A stretch of DNA of 63,384 bases from positions 1 to 63,384 of the forward strand of contig CAMDKM010000018.1 of the NCBI GenBank assembly GCA_945900965.1, given 5' to 3'. The translations under genes and the position numbers were made by a program. Position 1 is the stretch's first letter. Every line of letters starts with the position of its first letter. The notes beneath the pieces were generated by a model. It was not told where the DNA came from. It searched no databases and saw nothing but the letters and a program-made list of their open reading frames with translations. This DNA is from Bordetella parapertussis. GTDB taxonomy: Bacteria; Pseudomonadota; Gammaproteobacteria; Burkholderiales; JACQAP01. Below, one piece after another: positions 8,488 through 21,934 of the stretch.

Positions 8488-9819
8488 TCAGTGAAGTTTG
8501 ACATGAGGCTCGGTGCGGCGAGTGAGAATCCGGGCCAGCGTATCCAGGAACACCTTGGTAAAGCCGTGCAACGCATATTCATGCATCTTGTACAGCGACA
8601 AATACATGAGCTTCGCAAACAGTCCTTCGATCATGACCGCACCACGGGTGATGCCGCCCATCAGGCTGCCCACGGTGCTGAATTTTCCCAGCGACACCAG
8701 CGAGCCGAAGTCGCGGTAGTGGAAAGCGGCAATCGGTTCGCCGCGCAAATACCGGGGCAACATGCGATACAGGTGAGAGGCCTGCTGATGAGCCGATTGC
8801 GCTCGCGGTGGGACGAACCCATTTTTTTCCGGCCACGGACAACTGGCGCAATCGCCGAAGGCAAATATCGCGGGGTCAAGCGTGGATTGCAAGGTGGGCG
8901 TCACTATCAACTGATGAATGCGGTTGGTCTCGAGTCCGTCGAGGGTGTTCAGGAAATCCGGCGCCTTGATGCCTGCCGCCCACACCACCAGCTCCGCAGG
9001 CAAATCCTTGCCAGTCGCGGTCTTCACGCCGCGCGCTGAGACTTCGGTGACTTTTTCCCCGGTCAACACCTCAACGCCGATTTTTTTCAGCATGACCAGC
9101 ACAGCTTTCGACAAGCGCTCCGGAAGGGCTGGCAGAATTTTGGGCGCGGCTTCAATGATGGTGATCCGGATGTCCTTCTCGGGGTCGATGCGGTCCAGGC
9201 CAAAGGCGACAAATTCCCGGATCGTGTTGTGCAGCTCGGCCGCCAATTCGACGCCGGTGGCGCCTGCACCGATGATCGCGACGTGAAGCTGTCCTGCCTG
9301 CAGCACATCGGCCTGGGCATTGGCGCGCAGACAGGCATTTAACAGGCGCGAATGAAATAGCGCTGCCTGCTCGGGATTGTCCAGCGAGATGGCATGCTCC
9401 GCCGCGCCCGGCGTGGCGAAATCGTTGGTGGTGCTGCCCACACTTAACACCAGCGTGTCGTAGCCAACGGTGCGCGGCGGAATCACCTCGCGGCCCGTTT
9501 CGTCGAAAACCGGCGTCAGATGAATTTCTTTTTTCCGACGATCAAGTCCGTCCATTTTTCCCAGACGGAAGCGGAAGTGGTGCCAGCGCGCCTGATACAG
9601 GTAATCGAGCTCGTGATCGTTCAGATCCATGCTGCCGGCAGCCACCTGATGCAGCAGCGGCTTCCATAGATGAGTACGGGAGCGATCCACCAGCGTGATC
9701 AGCGCCTGCTTGCGACGACCGAGCGTTCCCCCCAGACGCGTGGCCAGCTCCAGCCCTCCCGCACCGCCGCCGACAATGACGATGTGATGCAGGGCGCCCA
9801 CTTTAGTGGTTGTTGTCAT
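8488..9819 (-). CDS. ndh: Type II NADH dehydrogenase (NDH-2)
   Basis: 443-residue flavoprotein that oxidises NADH and reduces quinone without pumping protons. FAD-binding VGGGAGGLELATRLG lies near residue 16; the NAD-binding site IGAGATGVELAAEL lies near residue 185. VVWAAGIKAP and IFAFGDCASCPW match the conserved flavin and quinone-side segments. The C-terminal part (LFAKLMYLSLYKMHEYALHG) is the amphipathic membrane-docking region. It acts on the cytoplasmic face of the inner membrane. It is in the same direction as leuA but is separated from it by a terminator. Confidence 0.92.
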   Translation of the reverse strand: MTTTTKVGALHHIVIVGGGAGGLELATRLGGTLGRRKQALITLVDRSRTHLWKPLLHQVAAGSMDLNDHELDYLYQARWHHFRFRLGKMDGLDRRKKEIHLTPVFDETGREVIPPRTVGYDTLVLSVGSTTNDFATPGAAEHAISLDNPEQAALFHSRLLNACLRANAQADVLQAGQLHVAIIGAGATGVELAAELHNTIREFVAFGLDRIDPEKDIRITIIEAAPKILPALPERLSKAVLVMLKKIGVEVLTGEKVTEVSARGVKTATGKDLPAELVVWAAGIKAPDFLNTLDGLETNRIHQLIVTPTLQSTLDPAIFAFGDCASCPWPEKNGFVPPRAQSAHQQASHLYRMLPRYLRGEPIAAFHYRDFGSLVSLGKFSTVGSLMGGITRGAVMIEGLFAKLMYLSLYKMHEYALHGFTKVFLDTLARILTRRTEPHVKLH

Positions 9820-9869
9820 TCATTTGTTCCGTTGATGTTCCAGGATCGCGAATTGCACTTCCCAGATCC

Positions 9870-9899
9870 AAAAAAAAAGCCCGCTCGTCGAGCGGGCTT
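9870..9899 (-). terminator. Intrinsic terminator, probably of leuA
   Basis: A perfect 10-bp stem (aagcccgctc / gagcgggctt) with a 3-base loop is followed, on the minus strand, by a run of U (poly-A at 9870-9878 on the plus strand). It lies downstream of leuA and upstream of ndh. Confidence 0.88.
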
Positions 9900-9954
9900 G
9901 CGTCAGCGCCGAGGCTCCCGGCTATTCCAGTTCTATTTTGCCCACCGCCAATTA

Positions 9955-9998
9955 TCCCTTCTCCCAGCTTGCGGGGAGAGGGCTAGGGTGAGGGGAAA
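9955..9998. repeat. Palindromic intergenic repeat of the ctctccc...gggagagg kind
   Basis: The segment cccttctcccagcttgcggg followed by gagagggctagggtgagggg is a short palindromic unit of a type scattered between genes of many proteobacteria. It lies between the leuA stop and its terminator. Confidence 0.45.
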
Positions 9999-10075
9999 GG
10001 GGTTAAGCAACGTGTACCCCCCCAAACACTCTCTGCCTTGCGAAAGCGGGGGTGTCATCGCACTATAGAATAAAA

Positions 10076-11803
<1,728 letters not shown>

Positions 11804-12130
11804 CTAAATGTTCGACTTCCCCGCCAACTTTGGCTGGCGGGCTCGGGGTACTGCGGAATTGGGGGTAGTTTATCTGCGCGCTGGGCGCAGCAGCAGGCCT
11901 CCGGGCAGAATGCCGGAAAGAAGTGACTTAATGTGGCCGTGCCGAAGAAAGTCCATGGAACGGACTATAAGCAGATTCTTGAGGCACTGCAAGGTTATGG
12001 TTGCACTGCCCGTGAATCCGTAGGCAAACCCCTACCCTAGCTCTAGCGCCCCGCCTCGTGCGCCGTATCCTGCACGGGCGATAGTAATCATTCCACAACC
12101 ATGCAGCTACCCAGAATCACCTAGGCCGAG

Positions 12131-12150
12131 TGTTGCGTGGGTCCGATCCC
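12131..12150 (+). repeat. Short dispersed repeat tgttgcgtgggtccgatccc, copy 1
   Basis: One of three near-identical copies (with 13124-13142 and 13581-13599) confined to the segment between leuA and the MFS gene. All three are in the same orientation. Confidence 0.6.
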
Positions 12151-12307
12151 AAGCTCACCATCACACACTTGGTAACCGGGCCAGACAAGGCTTCTAGCGG
12201 CTGCGGCACGGTTGCCGCGTCTCTGGGAAAACGTACTAAAGCAGTCATGCAGGCCTGGTTCGTTTACCTCATGCCGCCTCAAGTCACGCCGCATCGTGCG
12301 TGTTACA

Positions 12308-12335
12308 CTTAAGCACACTTAATAAGCACACTTAA
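12308..12335. promoter_or_regulatory. Tandem palindromic operator upstream of the antitoxin gene
   Basis: Two adjacent units of the form (t)taagcacactta(a) lie directly before the ribosome-binding site. Each is a small palindrome (taag-caca-ctta). Ribbon-helix-helix antitoxins bind such tandem palindromes, so autoregulation is the likely use. Confidence 0.5.
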
Positions 12336-12348
12336 ATTGGAGGTTTCC

Positions 12349-12567
12349 ATGAGTACGACTTTGAGCATCCGGATTGATGATGCGCTGGAGCGTGAGCTCA
12401 GACGCGCGGCCAAAGCCGCCCATCGCCCCAAAGGGGATATCGTGCGCGAAGCGTTGCGCCGCCAACTGGCGTTGGGGCGGTTTCGGGCAGTACGTGAAGA
12501 AATATTGCCGCTTGCCGAACAGCGTGGATTCTTGACCGATGAGGATGTGTTCAAGGCCACTTCGTGA
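12349..12567 (+). CDS. Ribbon-helix-helix (CopG-like) antitoxin
   Basis: 72 residues starting at the ATG at 12349 behind a TTGGAGG site. The N-terminus TTLSIRIDDALERELRRAAK has the beta-strand and helix pattern of CopG/Arc DNA-binding proteins, followed by GDIVREALRRQLA. The rest would bind the toxin. The gene overlaps the PIN-domain gene by four bases (GTGA), the standard antitoxin-toxin arrangement. It lies inside the segment that splits leuA from pssA. Confidence 0.85.
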   Translation: MSTTLSIRIDDALERELRRAAKAAHRPKGDIVREALRRQLALGRFRAVREEILPLAEQRGFLTDEDVFKATS

Positions 12568-12989
12568 GGGTATTCCTCGACTCTAATGTGCTCGTAAGTG
12601 CATTTGCAACGCGTGGGTTGTGTGTCGATTTGTATGAGCGGTTGCTGACCGGACACCAGATTGTTATTGGCGAACCGGTTGTTGCGGAAGTATTGGATGT
12701 CTTGCGGCGAAAATTCCGCGTTAGTGCGCCGTTGCTGAAAAAAGTGGAAGCGGAATTGCGCTTGCTGCAAGTTGTACCGGCGCAAGTCAGCGCACCCAAT
12801 TTGCCTATTCGCGACCGGGAAGGCCCATGGATCATCGCTTGCGCCTTGCATGCCAAGGCCGAGTGTTTTGTAACCGGCGATGCAGAGTTGCTGGCACTGG
12901 CAAAAGTGGATACCTTGCTGATCATCTCGCCCCGAAGTTTCTGGAATAAATATGTTCTGGGCATTCCTTTCCAGGAAAAAACCGAATAA
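12564..12989 (+). CDS. PIN-domain toxin of a toxin-antitoxin pair
   Basis: 141 residues with a GTG start coupled to the antitoxin stop. MRVFLDSNVLVSAFATRG carries the first catalytic Asp of the PIN ribonuclease fold. A conserved Glu lies in VVAEVLDVL, and later acidic residues lie in IRDREGPWIIA and VTGDAELLAL. It matches the putative toxin-antitoxin toxin component, PIN family (VapC-like). PIN toxins cut tRNA or rRNA; the target here is unknown. Confidence 0.85.
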   Translation: MRVFLDSNVLVSAFATRGLCVDLYERLLTGHQIVIGEPVVAEVLDVLRRKFRVSAPLLKKVEAELRLLQVVPAQVSAPNLPIRDREGPWIIACALHAKAECFVTGDAELLALAKVDTLLIISPRSFWNKYVLGIPFQEKTE

Positions 12990-13123
12990 GTCCCAAAATG
13001 TATCGGTTTTCGGGTCGGGCCATCCTGTGGCGGCGGCGTCCTTATACGAGTCTTGACGCAGAAAACGTAGCTCTAAGCGGTCAATGTGCGTGAATTTTGG
13101 TGAATATTTGCATGCCATCAAAA

Positions 13124-13142
13124 TGTTGCGTGGGTGCGACCA
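13124..13142 (+). repeat. Short dispersed repeat tgttgcgtgggtgcgacca, copy 2
   Basis: The second copy, just beyond the 3' end of the quinone-reductase fragment. With copy 3 it brackets that fragment as direct repeats. Confidence 0.6.
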
Positions 13143-13158
13143 CAACCATCTCAGGGAA

Positions 13159-13509
13159 TCAGAAGCACGGCGCCAGCCGTCCTGCGCGGTTCCATGCCAG
13201 CATGGGACTTCGATGCACCGTCGCATAACTGCCGTACTCGCGGAGCATGTAGCCGACGCGGTCGCCCGGGCGGAACTCCTTGACATCCGGCCCGACCGCC
13301 TCGACCACGCCGACAGCCTCGAGCCCGGGCACGCCGGGCAGGGTGAGCGTCTTGTACAGGCCTGAGCGCACGTAGCAATCATGGAAATTGACGCCGATGG
13401 CAGTTTGCCGTATCCGCACCTGTCCGCTCGCGGGCGCACCCACGCTAATGGGCTCCGCCTTGAGTACGTCTGGTCCGCCGGGTTGACGGAGAACGATTGC
13501 ACGACCTAC
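13159..13509 (-). pseudogene. Fragment of an NADPH:quinone oxidoreductase (MDR family)
   Basis: The reading frame gives RAIVLRQPGGPDVLKAEPIS and then VNFHDCYVRSGLYK, PGLEAVGVVEAVG and FRPGDRVGYM. This is the N-terminal GroES-like domain of a quinone oxidoreductase. About 100 residues are recognisable against roughly 325 in a full enzyme. Similarity stops near 13204 and the Rossmann domain is missing. No ATG sits at the expected start; the codon there is Ser or Val. The piece lies between two direct copies of the tgttgcgtgg repeat, so it looks like a remnant carried or trimmed by recombination. Confidence 0.7.
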
Positions 13510-13580
13510 TGATTGCCTCCTTGATTCGGGAGTCGAAAGGATAGCAGCAACCCGCCGGGGGGTACCCTCAGTCCCAAATG

Positions 13581-13599
13581 TGTTGCGTGGATCCGACCC
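13581..13599 (+). repeat. Short dispersed repeat tgttgcgtggatccgaccc, copy 3
   Basis: The third copy, ending nine bases before the last codon of the MFS gene. The preceding gtcccaaatg also resembles gtcccaaaatg at about 12992, just after the toxin gene. Confidence 0.6.
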
Positions 13600-13607
13600 G
13601 AGCCCTC

Positions 13608-15158
13608 TCATCTGCCTCCCTTGGGATCGCGAAACAACCACACAAGGGGCAGCCCCAGTGCCGCCGCAAGCCCGAACAAAGCAAAGGCGTTCAGGTATCC
13701 GCCCATTGAGGCTTGACGTTGAATCTCCAGGCTCAGTGCCTCAAGGCCTTGGGTGGAGTTCCAAGCCCACTCACCGGCGAGGCCGGGCGAGCGGAGCGTC
13801 TCGTTCATAGGCGTGATCGCGGCACTCAAACCGGAATAGTTCTCCGCCGTTGTTCGCACCAGAACCAGGACACTCAAGGATATGAACAAACTGCTGCCGA
13901 AGTTGCGCATCAGGTTGAATACCGCCGAGCCTTGCACAACCCAATTTGTCGGCAAGGTTGAAAAAGCCAGCACGGTCATGGGCGTGTAGGCCAGGCCGAA
14001 GCCGAACCCTTGCACCAGATTCGTCCAGAACACATCGAAATCGGTCAGATTGATATTCAGCAGAGCCATCTGCCCGGCCGCCCATACTTGCAGCAGCAGG
14101 CCAACCGCGAGAGCGATTCGGGCGTTGAAGCGAGTGAAATGCACGACGACCAGAAAGCTCGACAAATTGCCCAGTCCGCGCGCGGACATAAGATAACCCA
14201 CCATCGAGTCCGGGTAACCGCGCAGGTCTTGCAGCAGCGATGGAAACAGCACGATCGGCGTATAACTCAACGCCCCCATGATAAAAGCCATCACGAGCCC
14301 GAGGCTGAAATTCCAATTACCGAACATGCGCGGATTAAGAAATGGCGTGCGGGAATAGGCCGTGTGCACAATAAAAATGCTCACGCCCGCGGCAACCAGA
14401 ATGGACTCGAAGTTGATTTCGAAGGACTCAAACCAATCCAGCCGATGCCCTCGATCCAACATCAGTTGCGCGCTGCTCATACACACCGCCAGCGCGACAA
14501 AGCCGATCATGCCCAGGCGCCCGGAGGTGCCGCGCTCCTGATCGCCAAGCGCCACCATCGCGAGCAACGTGGCGAGTGCCCCGATCGGCGCCAGCAGCAG
14601 GAACGCCCATCGCCAGTTGAATGATTCGGCGATCAGGCCGCCCAGGATCGGCCCCAACACCGGGCCCAGTACTGCCCCAACGCCCCAGAGCATTAACACC
14701 AGTGGATGCATATGGTGCGGAAAAGTGGCAAGCAACATCCCCTGCCCAAGCGGCATCAGCGGCGCGCCGAAGAGCCCTTGTGCAGCACGCGCCACCAGCA
14801 AAGTTTCCAACGAGCCCGTCAATCCGCAGGCGAACGACGAGACGGTGAACCCGATCAGAGTAGTCACCATGAAGCGCCGCCAACCCAGCCGGCCGGCCAG
14901 CCAACCAGTCAGTGGCGTGGCAACCGCCGCGGCAATCAGAAACACCGTGACGATCCACGCGGCCTGATCCTGCGTGGCGGACATCGTGCCGCGAATTTGC
15001 GGCAACATCACGTTGGTTGCCGTAATCGCCATACCGAAGGTGAGGGTTGTAAGTTGCACAAGCAGCAATACCAGCCACCGGTGCGACTTGATAACCGACT
15101 CTGGATGATCGTCGTGACCGCGATCCTGGTGAACAACAGACGGCTGTGAGCTACTCAT
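13608..15158 (-). CDS. MFS drug exporter, DHA2 (EmrB/QacA) family
   Basis: 516 residues from the ATG at 15158; an in-frame ATG further upstream adds a Cys/Pro-rich leader that does not look real. About 14 hydrophobic helices. The first helix carries LTFGMAITATNVMLPQI, followed by DQAAWIVTVFLIAAAV and the loop GWLAGRLGWRRFM, all typical of EmrB-like proton-drug antiporters. Without an EmrA adaptor beside it, export to the periplasm is the safe guess. It is the largest gene of the insertion between pssA and leuA. Confidence 0.88.
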   Translation of the reverse strand: MSSSQPSVVHQDRGHDDHPESVIKSHRWLVLLLVQLTTLTFGMAITATNVMLPQIRGTMSATQDQAAWIVTVFLIAAAVATPLTGWLAGRLGWRRFMVTTLIGFTVSSFACGLTGSLETLLVARAAQGLFGAPLMPLGQGMLLATFPHHMHPLVLMLWGVGAVLGPVLGPILGGLIAESFNWRWAFLLLAPIGALATLLAMVALGDQERGTSGRLGMIGFVALAVCMSSAQLMLDRGHRLDWFESFEINFESILVAAGVSIFIVHTAYSRTPFLNPRMFGNWNFSLGLVMAFIMGALSYTPIVLFPSLLQDLRGYPDSMVGYLMSARGLGNLSSFLVVVHFTRFNARIALAVGLLLQVWAAGQMALLNINLTDFDVFWTNLVQGFGFGLAYTPMTVLAFSTLPTNWVVQGSAVFNLMRNFGSSLFISLSVLVLVRTTAENYSGLSAAITPMNETLRSPGLAGEWAWNSTQGLEALSLEIQRQASMGGYLNAFALFGLAAALGLPLVWLFRDPKGGR

Positions 15159-15763
15159 CACGGGCCCCGCGTGGGAGAGCGTGCGACTGCAAAGGGTCGA
15201 CAGTGTGTATGCCTCGACCGGCCGACATCGGGCGACAGCGCCTGCGCCCTGGCAGGTAAGAGGATTGGCTCGAATTGGCGCCGTGAACGCAAATTCGACG
15301 ACGAATTGAGTTGATTGGCATAACCATGAAATACTACATGGCTTCCCTGACACTAATATTCAGGTGCAAGCTTCTCACGATCTCGACGAATGAGATTTGA
15401 GTGCAGCAAATCCCTGCAACCCTCGTCTTCGCCTCTTCGGGAAATTCCTCTTTGGCGGTATTAAAGAATAGCCTTGGCCCTCGGCCTGGGCGATGGACTC
15501 GACCTTGATCAACATCGCAGACAGTCTCGGTGAGCATCAGGGTCATGCATATCTTTGCGCGGCTGGATGAAGGGATCGCAGTCGACAAGGTGCGTTAAGC
15601 CCAGATCGATCAAATGGGAAAAAACTCTCGACCCAAGACAAGACAATCGCTGAGATCAAGCGTGCGATCTGCGGGTGAGTACGACTATCGCGGTAGAGGT
15701 CGTGCTTGAACTGTTTTGATAGTTCACGCGGTTCAACTGTGCCGGAGCAAAACGCGGGTGGTG
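15159..15763. other. Intergenic region with no recognisable gene
   Basis: This 605-base gap lies between the pssA stop and the MFS start. A short open frame (15334-15588, minus) has no recognisable sequence and no good ribosome-binding site. Composition is less GC-rich than the flanks, with several stop-rich stretches, so it is likely decayed DNA at the insertion border. The MFS promoter would lie at its left end. Confidence 0.45.
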
Positions 15764-16561
15764 CTACAGGTTCGAGCCCGCGGAAGGCGTAGGCGGAGGG
15801 GTGGGTTTCTTACGCAATCGCTCCCAGCCCCACATGACGTAGCCGGATGCCGCGTAAACGCCAAAAATCGCCAGTAGCAATTCTGGTAGGTTTTGAGCCA
15901 CCTGGGCGAAACCCACGACACTAAAGGCGATCAGGACCACCACGCCGAACGAGACGCTTTTGCGAATATTGATATCCTTGCCGCTGTAAAAACGAATGTT
16001 GCTCACCATGGTCAATCCGGCAAACAGCGTCACGCCCCAGGCGAGCCACACCACTTTCGCACGCATGACGTCGTAGCTCACCATTGCCCAGATCAAACCG
16101 GCGATAAGTCCGGCGGCGGCCGGACTGGGCAGACCTTGGAAGTAACGTTTGTCCACCACGTCGATGTTGGTGTTGAAACGCGCCAGCCGTAGCGCCGCAC
16201 AGGCGCAGTAGATGAAGGCAGCAAACCACCCAAGCTTGCCCATGCCCTTCAATGCCCATTCGAACATCACCAAGGCCGGGGCCGCGCCGAACGCCACCAT
16301 GTCGCACAAGCTGTCGTACTCGGCGCCAAACTCGCTCTGAGTCCGGGTCAGCCGCGCAACCCGGCCATCGAGTGAATCGAGAACCATCGCCACGAAGATG
16401 CCGGCGGCGGCATGTTCGAAATTGAGGGACATCGCCTGAATGATGGCGTAGAAACCTGCGAACAAATTGCAGGTAGTGATAGCGTTCGGGAGCCAATAGA
16501 TTCCCCGGCGGCGGATGCCGGTATTGGCGAGCCATTGCGGTTTGGGTGCGGGGTGATTCAT
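15764..16561 (-). CDS. pssA: CDP-diacylglycerol-serine O-phosphatidyltransferase
   Basis: 265-residue integral membrane enzyme making phosphatidylserine from CDP-diacylglycerol and serine. The CDP-alcohol phosphotransferase signature is complete: DG-x2-AR in LDSLDGRVARL, then G-x3-D-x3-D in EFGAEYDSLCD, near residues 63-85. Six to eight hydrophobic helices follow. The gene begins 9 bases after psd, whose product uses the phosphatidylserine. The Pro/Ser-rich C-terminus is ordinary for the group. Confidence 0.94.
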   Translation of the reverse strand: MNHPAPKPQWLANTGIRRRGIYWLPNAITTCNLFAGFYAIIQAMSLNFEHAAAGIFVAMVLDSLDGRVARLTRTQSEFGAEYDSLCDMVAFGAAPALVMFEWALKGMGKLGWFAAFIYCACAALRLARFNTNIDVVDKRYFQGLPSPAAAGLIAGLIWAMVSYDVMRAKVVWLAWGVTLFAGLTMVSNIRFYSGKDINIRKSVSFGVVVLIAFSVVGFAQVAQNLPELLLAIFGVYAASGYVMWGWERLRKKPTPPPTPSAGSNL

Positions 16562-16570
16562 CTTAGCGAT

Positions 16571-17218
16571 TCAATTGGCGGGCAATCGGGCCAGGATGTT
16601 TTGTCCAGCATACACCGTGTCGCCCACCGCGACTTGGGCCTTCGCCCCAAGCGGCAGGTACACATCGACGCGGGATCCAAATCGAATAAATCCGTAGCGC
16701 TGGCCGCGCGCCAGCTTATCCTGCTGCTTCACATAACAAAGAATGCGTCGGGCAATCAGCCCGGCCACTTGAACACAAGTCACGTCTGCCCCCTGATCGG
16801 TGCGGATCCACAAGGCATTACGCTCGTTTTCCAGTGAAGCCTTGTCCAGCGCGGCGTTGACGAATTTCCCCGCGAAGTACCAGCCCTTTTTGACCTCGCC
16901 ATCCACCGGGCTGCGATTGGAATGGACGTTGAACACATTCATGAACACGCTGATCTTGAGGGCATCGCGATCAAGATAAGGATCGCGCGCCTTTCCCACC
17001 ACGACCACTCGTCCGTCGGCGGGAGAAATCACCGCGTCGGCATCCGCCGGCGCGTCCCGCGGCGGATCGCGAAAAAACTGAAGAATGAATAACGCAATAA
17101 GCCAAAACAGGACCGACACCCATCCCCAAGCGAGGCTTGCTGCGAGCGCGACAACAAAGGCCGCGGCCAGGAACGGCCAGCCTTCGCGGGCGATGAGGGG
17201 GTGGGGGTAGGGGGTCAT
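16571..17218 (-). CDS. psd: Phosphatidylserine decarboxylase, short (Asd-like) form
   Basis: 215 residues from the ATG at 17218. It converts phosphatidylserine to phosphatidylethanolamine. Two hydrophobic helices sit at the N-terminus. The self-processing site lies in [14 protein letters not shown], where the chain is cut at Gly-Ser and the serine becomes the pyruvoyl group. [15 protein letters not shown] carries the conserved His. The short length fits the PSD-A form. It lies between ilvC and pssA. Confidence 0.93.
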   Translation of the reverse strand: MTPYPHPLIAREGWPFLAAAFVVALAASLAWGWVSVLFWLIALFILQFFRDPPRDAPADADAVISPADGRVVVVGKARDPYLDRDALKISVFMNVFNVHSNRSPVDGEVKKGWYFAGKFVNAALDKASLENERNALWIRTDQGADVTCVQVAGLIARRILCYVKQQDKLARGQRYGFIRFGSRVDVYLPLGAKAQVAVGDTVYAGQNILARLPAN

Positions 17219-17230
17219 GGCTTGCGCAGC

Positions 17231-17396
17231 GTGACGAGTAACGGGTGACTGGTGACGAGTGACGGGCAATAGGCGAGCAGCAACGCCCAATAATTTACGA
17301 GGGCCAATTGCATCTCTCGCTAAAGCGAGATCCAAGGGCCGCTTGCACGAATGCGAGAATGTCTTTTCTCGTCACACGTCACCCCGTCACTTGTCA

Positions 17397-17398
<2 letters not shown>
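17231..17398. repeat. Satellite-like pair, gtgacgagtaacgg and its inverse
   Basis: Runs of gtgacgagtaacgggtgact at 17231-17267 are answered by inverted runs (gtcacacgtcaccccgtcac) at 17370-17398, just after the ilvC stop. The pair could fold into an imperfect hairpin spanning the ilvC-psd gap. Confidence 0.55.
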
Positions 17399-19488
<2,090 letters not shown>

Positions 19489-19595
19489 AAGCGCTCGATT
19501 TACCGAAGACAAGACCATAACAAAAAATGCACCATGTCAGAAGAGGGGTTTGATCGCAAAGCCGCCCAATATACGGTCAGCTTTGGGTGCTCCCG

Positions 19596-19601
19596 TATAA
19601 T
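19596..19601 (+). promoter_or_regulatory. Probable -10 box of maeB
   Basis: A perfect TATAAT lies about 30 bases before the maeB ATG. No good -35 hexamer is visible at 16-18 bases, so the promoter may be activator-dependent. Confidence 0.4.
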
Positions 19602-19631
19602 CGAAGCCATCGACATCGATGCGGAGAAAAT

Positions 19632-21911
19632 ATGGATGAGCAGTTGCGCAAGAGCGCGCTCGACTATCACCGTTTGCCGACCCCGGGAAAAATTTCGGTG
19701 GTGCCGACCAAGGGCCTCATCAACCAGCGCGACCTGGCGCTGGCTTATTCTCCTGGTGTAGCCGCGGCTTGCGAGGAAATTGTCAAGGATCCCTCGACAG
19801 CACGCCTTTACACGGCGCGAGGGAATCTCATCGGCGTCATCACCAATGGCACCGCGGTCCTCGGTTTGGGACCGATCGGACCGCTGGCGGGCAAGCCGGT
19901 GATGGAAGGCAAGGGAGTCCTGTTCAAGAAATTCGCCGGAATCGACGTCTTCGATATCGAAATCAACGAAAGTGATCCCGACAAACTGGTCGAAATCATC
20001 GCCAGCCTGGAGCCGACCTTTGGCGGCATCAACCTCGAGGATATCAAGGCGCCGGAATGTTTTTATGTCGAGCGCAAGCTGCGTGGCCGGCTCAAGATTC
20101 CGGTCTTTCATGACGACCAGCATGGCACGGCGATCATCGTGGGTGCCGCGGTACTCAATGGCCTCAAGGTCGTGGCCAAGGATATCAAGAAGGTGAAACT
20201 GGTTTGTTCGGGCGCCGGCGCGGCGGCCCTGGCCTGTCTTGACCTGCTGGTGAGTCTGGGCCTGCCCATGGAGAACATCTGGGTCTCCGACATCAAGGGC
20301 GTGGTCTACAAAGGCCGTCTCGAGGAAATGGACGATAACAAAGTGCGCTATGCCAAGGAGACCGGCGCACGGACCCTGGGCGATATCATTCCCGATGCGG
20401 ATATTTTTCTCGGACTCTCGGCGGCCAGGGTGCTTAAGCCCGAGATGGTCAAAACCATGGCGAAGACACCGCTGATTCTAGCGCTGGCCAATCCCGAGCC
20501 GGAAATTTTGCCCGACGAGGCCAAGGCGGTACGGTCGGATGCCATTATCGCCACCGGCCGTTCGGACTATCCGAACCAGGTCAACAACGTGCTCTGTTTC
20601 CCGTTTATCTTCCGCGGCGCTTTGGATGTTGGCGCTACCACCATTAACGAGCCAATGAAACTCGCGGCGGTGCGGGCGATCGCCGAGTTGGCGCAGGCGG
20701 AACAGTCGGATGTTGTGGCGCTGGCCTATGACGATCAGGATTTGTCGTTTGGGCCCGATTATCTGATCCCCAGGCCATTCGACCCGCGGCTGATCGTGAA
20801 TATTGCACCGGCGGTAGCCAAGGCGGCGATGGACAGCGGGGTGGCAACGCGCCCAATCGAGGACTTCGACGCCTATCGCGAACAACTGTCCCAGTTCGTT
20901 TATCACTCCGGACTGATCATGAAGCCGGTGTTCACCGCCGCGAAAAAAAATCCCAAGCGCGTGGTGTTCTGCGAAGGCGAAGACGAGCGGGTGCTGCGCG
21001 CGGTGCAGGTGGTGGTGGACGAAGGGGTGGCGCGCCCAATTTTGGTGGCACGGCCGGAGGTGCTGAATCCCCGCATCGAACGCTTCGGCTTGCGTATCCG
21101 ACCAGGTCGCGATTTCGAGATGGTAAATCCCAATTCGGATCCGCGCTTCAAGGATTACTGGCGGGAATATTACGAACTGGTCCAGCGCAAGGGCGTATCG
21201 ATCGACTACGCCAAGCGCGAAGTCACCCGCCGCACGACGCTGATCGGGGCGCTGATGGTTCGTCGCGGAGATGCCGACGCGATGCTCTGCGGCACACTGG
21301 CCGATCACGCCTTGCATCTGTCCTATATCGGCAATGTCATCGGCTTGCGCAAGGGCGTGAATCAGTTTGCCGCGATGAACATGCTGATCCTTCCCAAGCG
21401 CACCCTGTTCATCTGCGACACCTACGTCAACCCCGACCCGACCGCGGAGCAGATCGCCGAGATCGCCATGTTGGCGGCCGACGAGGTGCAGCGCTTCGGC
21501 ATCGTGCCCAAGCTGGCGCTGTTGTCCCATTCCAATTTTGGCAGTGCGCGAACGCCCTCCGCGATGAAAATGTCCAGGGCGCGGGAAATTCTGGAATCCC
21601 GGGCGCGCCATCTGGAAGTAGAGGGCGAAATGCACGGCGACGCGGCTTTGGACGAAGAAATCCGCCTGCGCCTGTTTCCCAATTCGCGACTCAAGGGAGA
21701 GGCCAATCTGTTAATCATGCCGACACTGGATGCCGCCAATATCGCCTTCAATCTGCTGAAGATTACTGCCGGCGAAGGTATTACCGTGGGCCCAATGCTG
21801 CTGGGAGCCGCCAAGCCGGTTCATATCCTGACGCCTACCGCCACCGTGCGCCGGCTGGTAAACATGGCGGCACTGGCCTCGGTGGACGCAGCATCGCAGC
21901 GTGGCAGGTGA
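19632..21911 (+). CDS. maeB: NADP-dependent malic enzyme with C-terminal phosphotransacetylase-like domain
   Basis: 759 residues from the ATG at 19632, the usual MaeB length. It oxidatively decarboxylates malate to pyruvate. The catalytic part (about 1-425) has [11 protein letters not shown], the metal-binding [14 protein letters not shown], and the nucleotide-binding [15 protein letters not shown]. The second half (about 430-759) matches phosphate acetyltransferase and in MaeB proteins senses acetyl-CoA rather than catalysing. It stands alone, divergent from pip. Confidence 0.95.
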   Translation: MDEQLRKSALDYHRLPTPGKISVVPTKGLINQRDLALAYSPGVAAACEEIVKDPSTARLYTARGNLIGVITNGTAVLGLGPIGPLAGKPVMEGKGVLFKKFAGIDVFDIEINESDPDKLVEIIASLEPTFGGINLEDIKAPECFYVERKLRGRLKIPVFHDDQHGTAIIVGAAVLNGLKVVAKDIKKVKLVCSGAGAAALACLDLLVSLGLPMENIWVSDIKGVVYKGRLEEMDDNKVRYAKETGARTLGDIIPDADIFLGLSAARVLKPEMVKTMAKTPLILALANPEPEILPDEAKAVRSDAIIATGRSDYPNQVNNVLCFPFIFRGALDVGATTINEPMKLAAVRAIAELAQAEQSDVVALAYDDQDLSFGPDYLIPRPFDPRLIVNIAPAVAKAAMDSGVATRPIEDFDAYREQLSQFVYHSGLIMKPVFTAAKKNPKRVVFCEGEDERVLRAVQVVVDEGVARPILVARPEVLNPRIERFGLRIRPGRDFEMVNPNSDPRFKDYWREYYELVQRKGVSIDYAKREVTRRTTLIGALMVRRGDADAMLCGTLADHALHLSYIGNVIGLRKGVNQFAAMNMLILPKRTLFICDTYVNPDPTAEQIAEIAMLAADEVQRFGIVPKLALLSHSNFGSARTPSAMKMSRAREILESRARHLEVEGEMHGDAALDEEIRLRLFPNSRLKGEANLLIMPTLDAANIAFNLLKITAGEGITVGPMLLGAAKPVHILTPTATVRRLVNMAALASVDAASQRGR

Positions 21912-21934
21912 ACGAGTGCAGACATTGCAAAAAA

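Noticed and set aside
15334-15588. An 84-codon open frame on the minus strand between pssA and the MFS gene
   Set aside because: No ribosome-binding site, no recognisable sequence and odd composition; treated as chance.
15755-15785. tRNA T-arm (ggttcgagcccg)
   Set aside because: It coincides with the last codons of pssA; no acceptor stem, D-arm or anticodon arm can be drawn around it.
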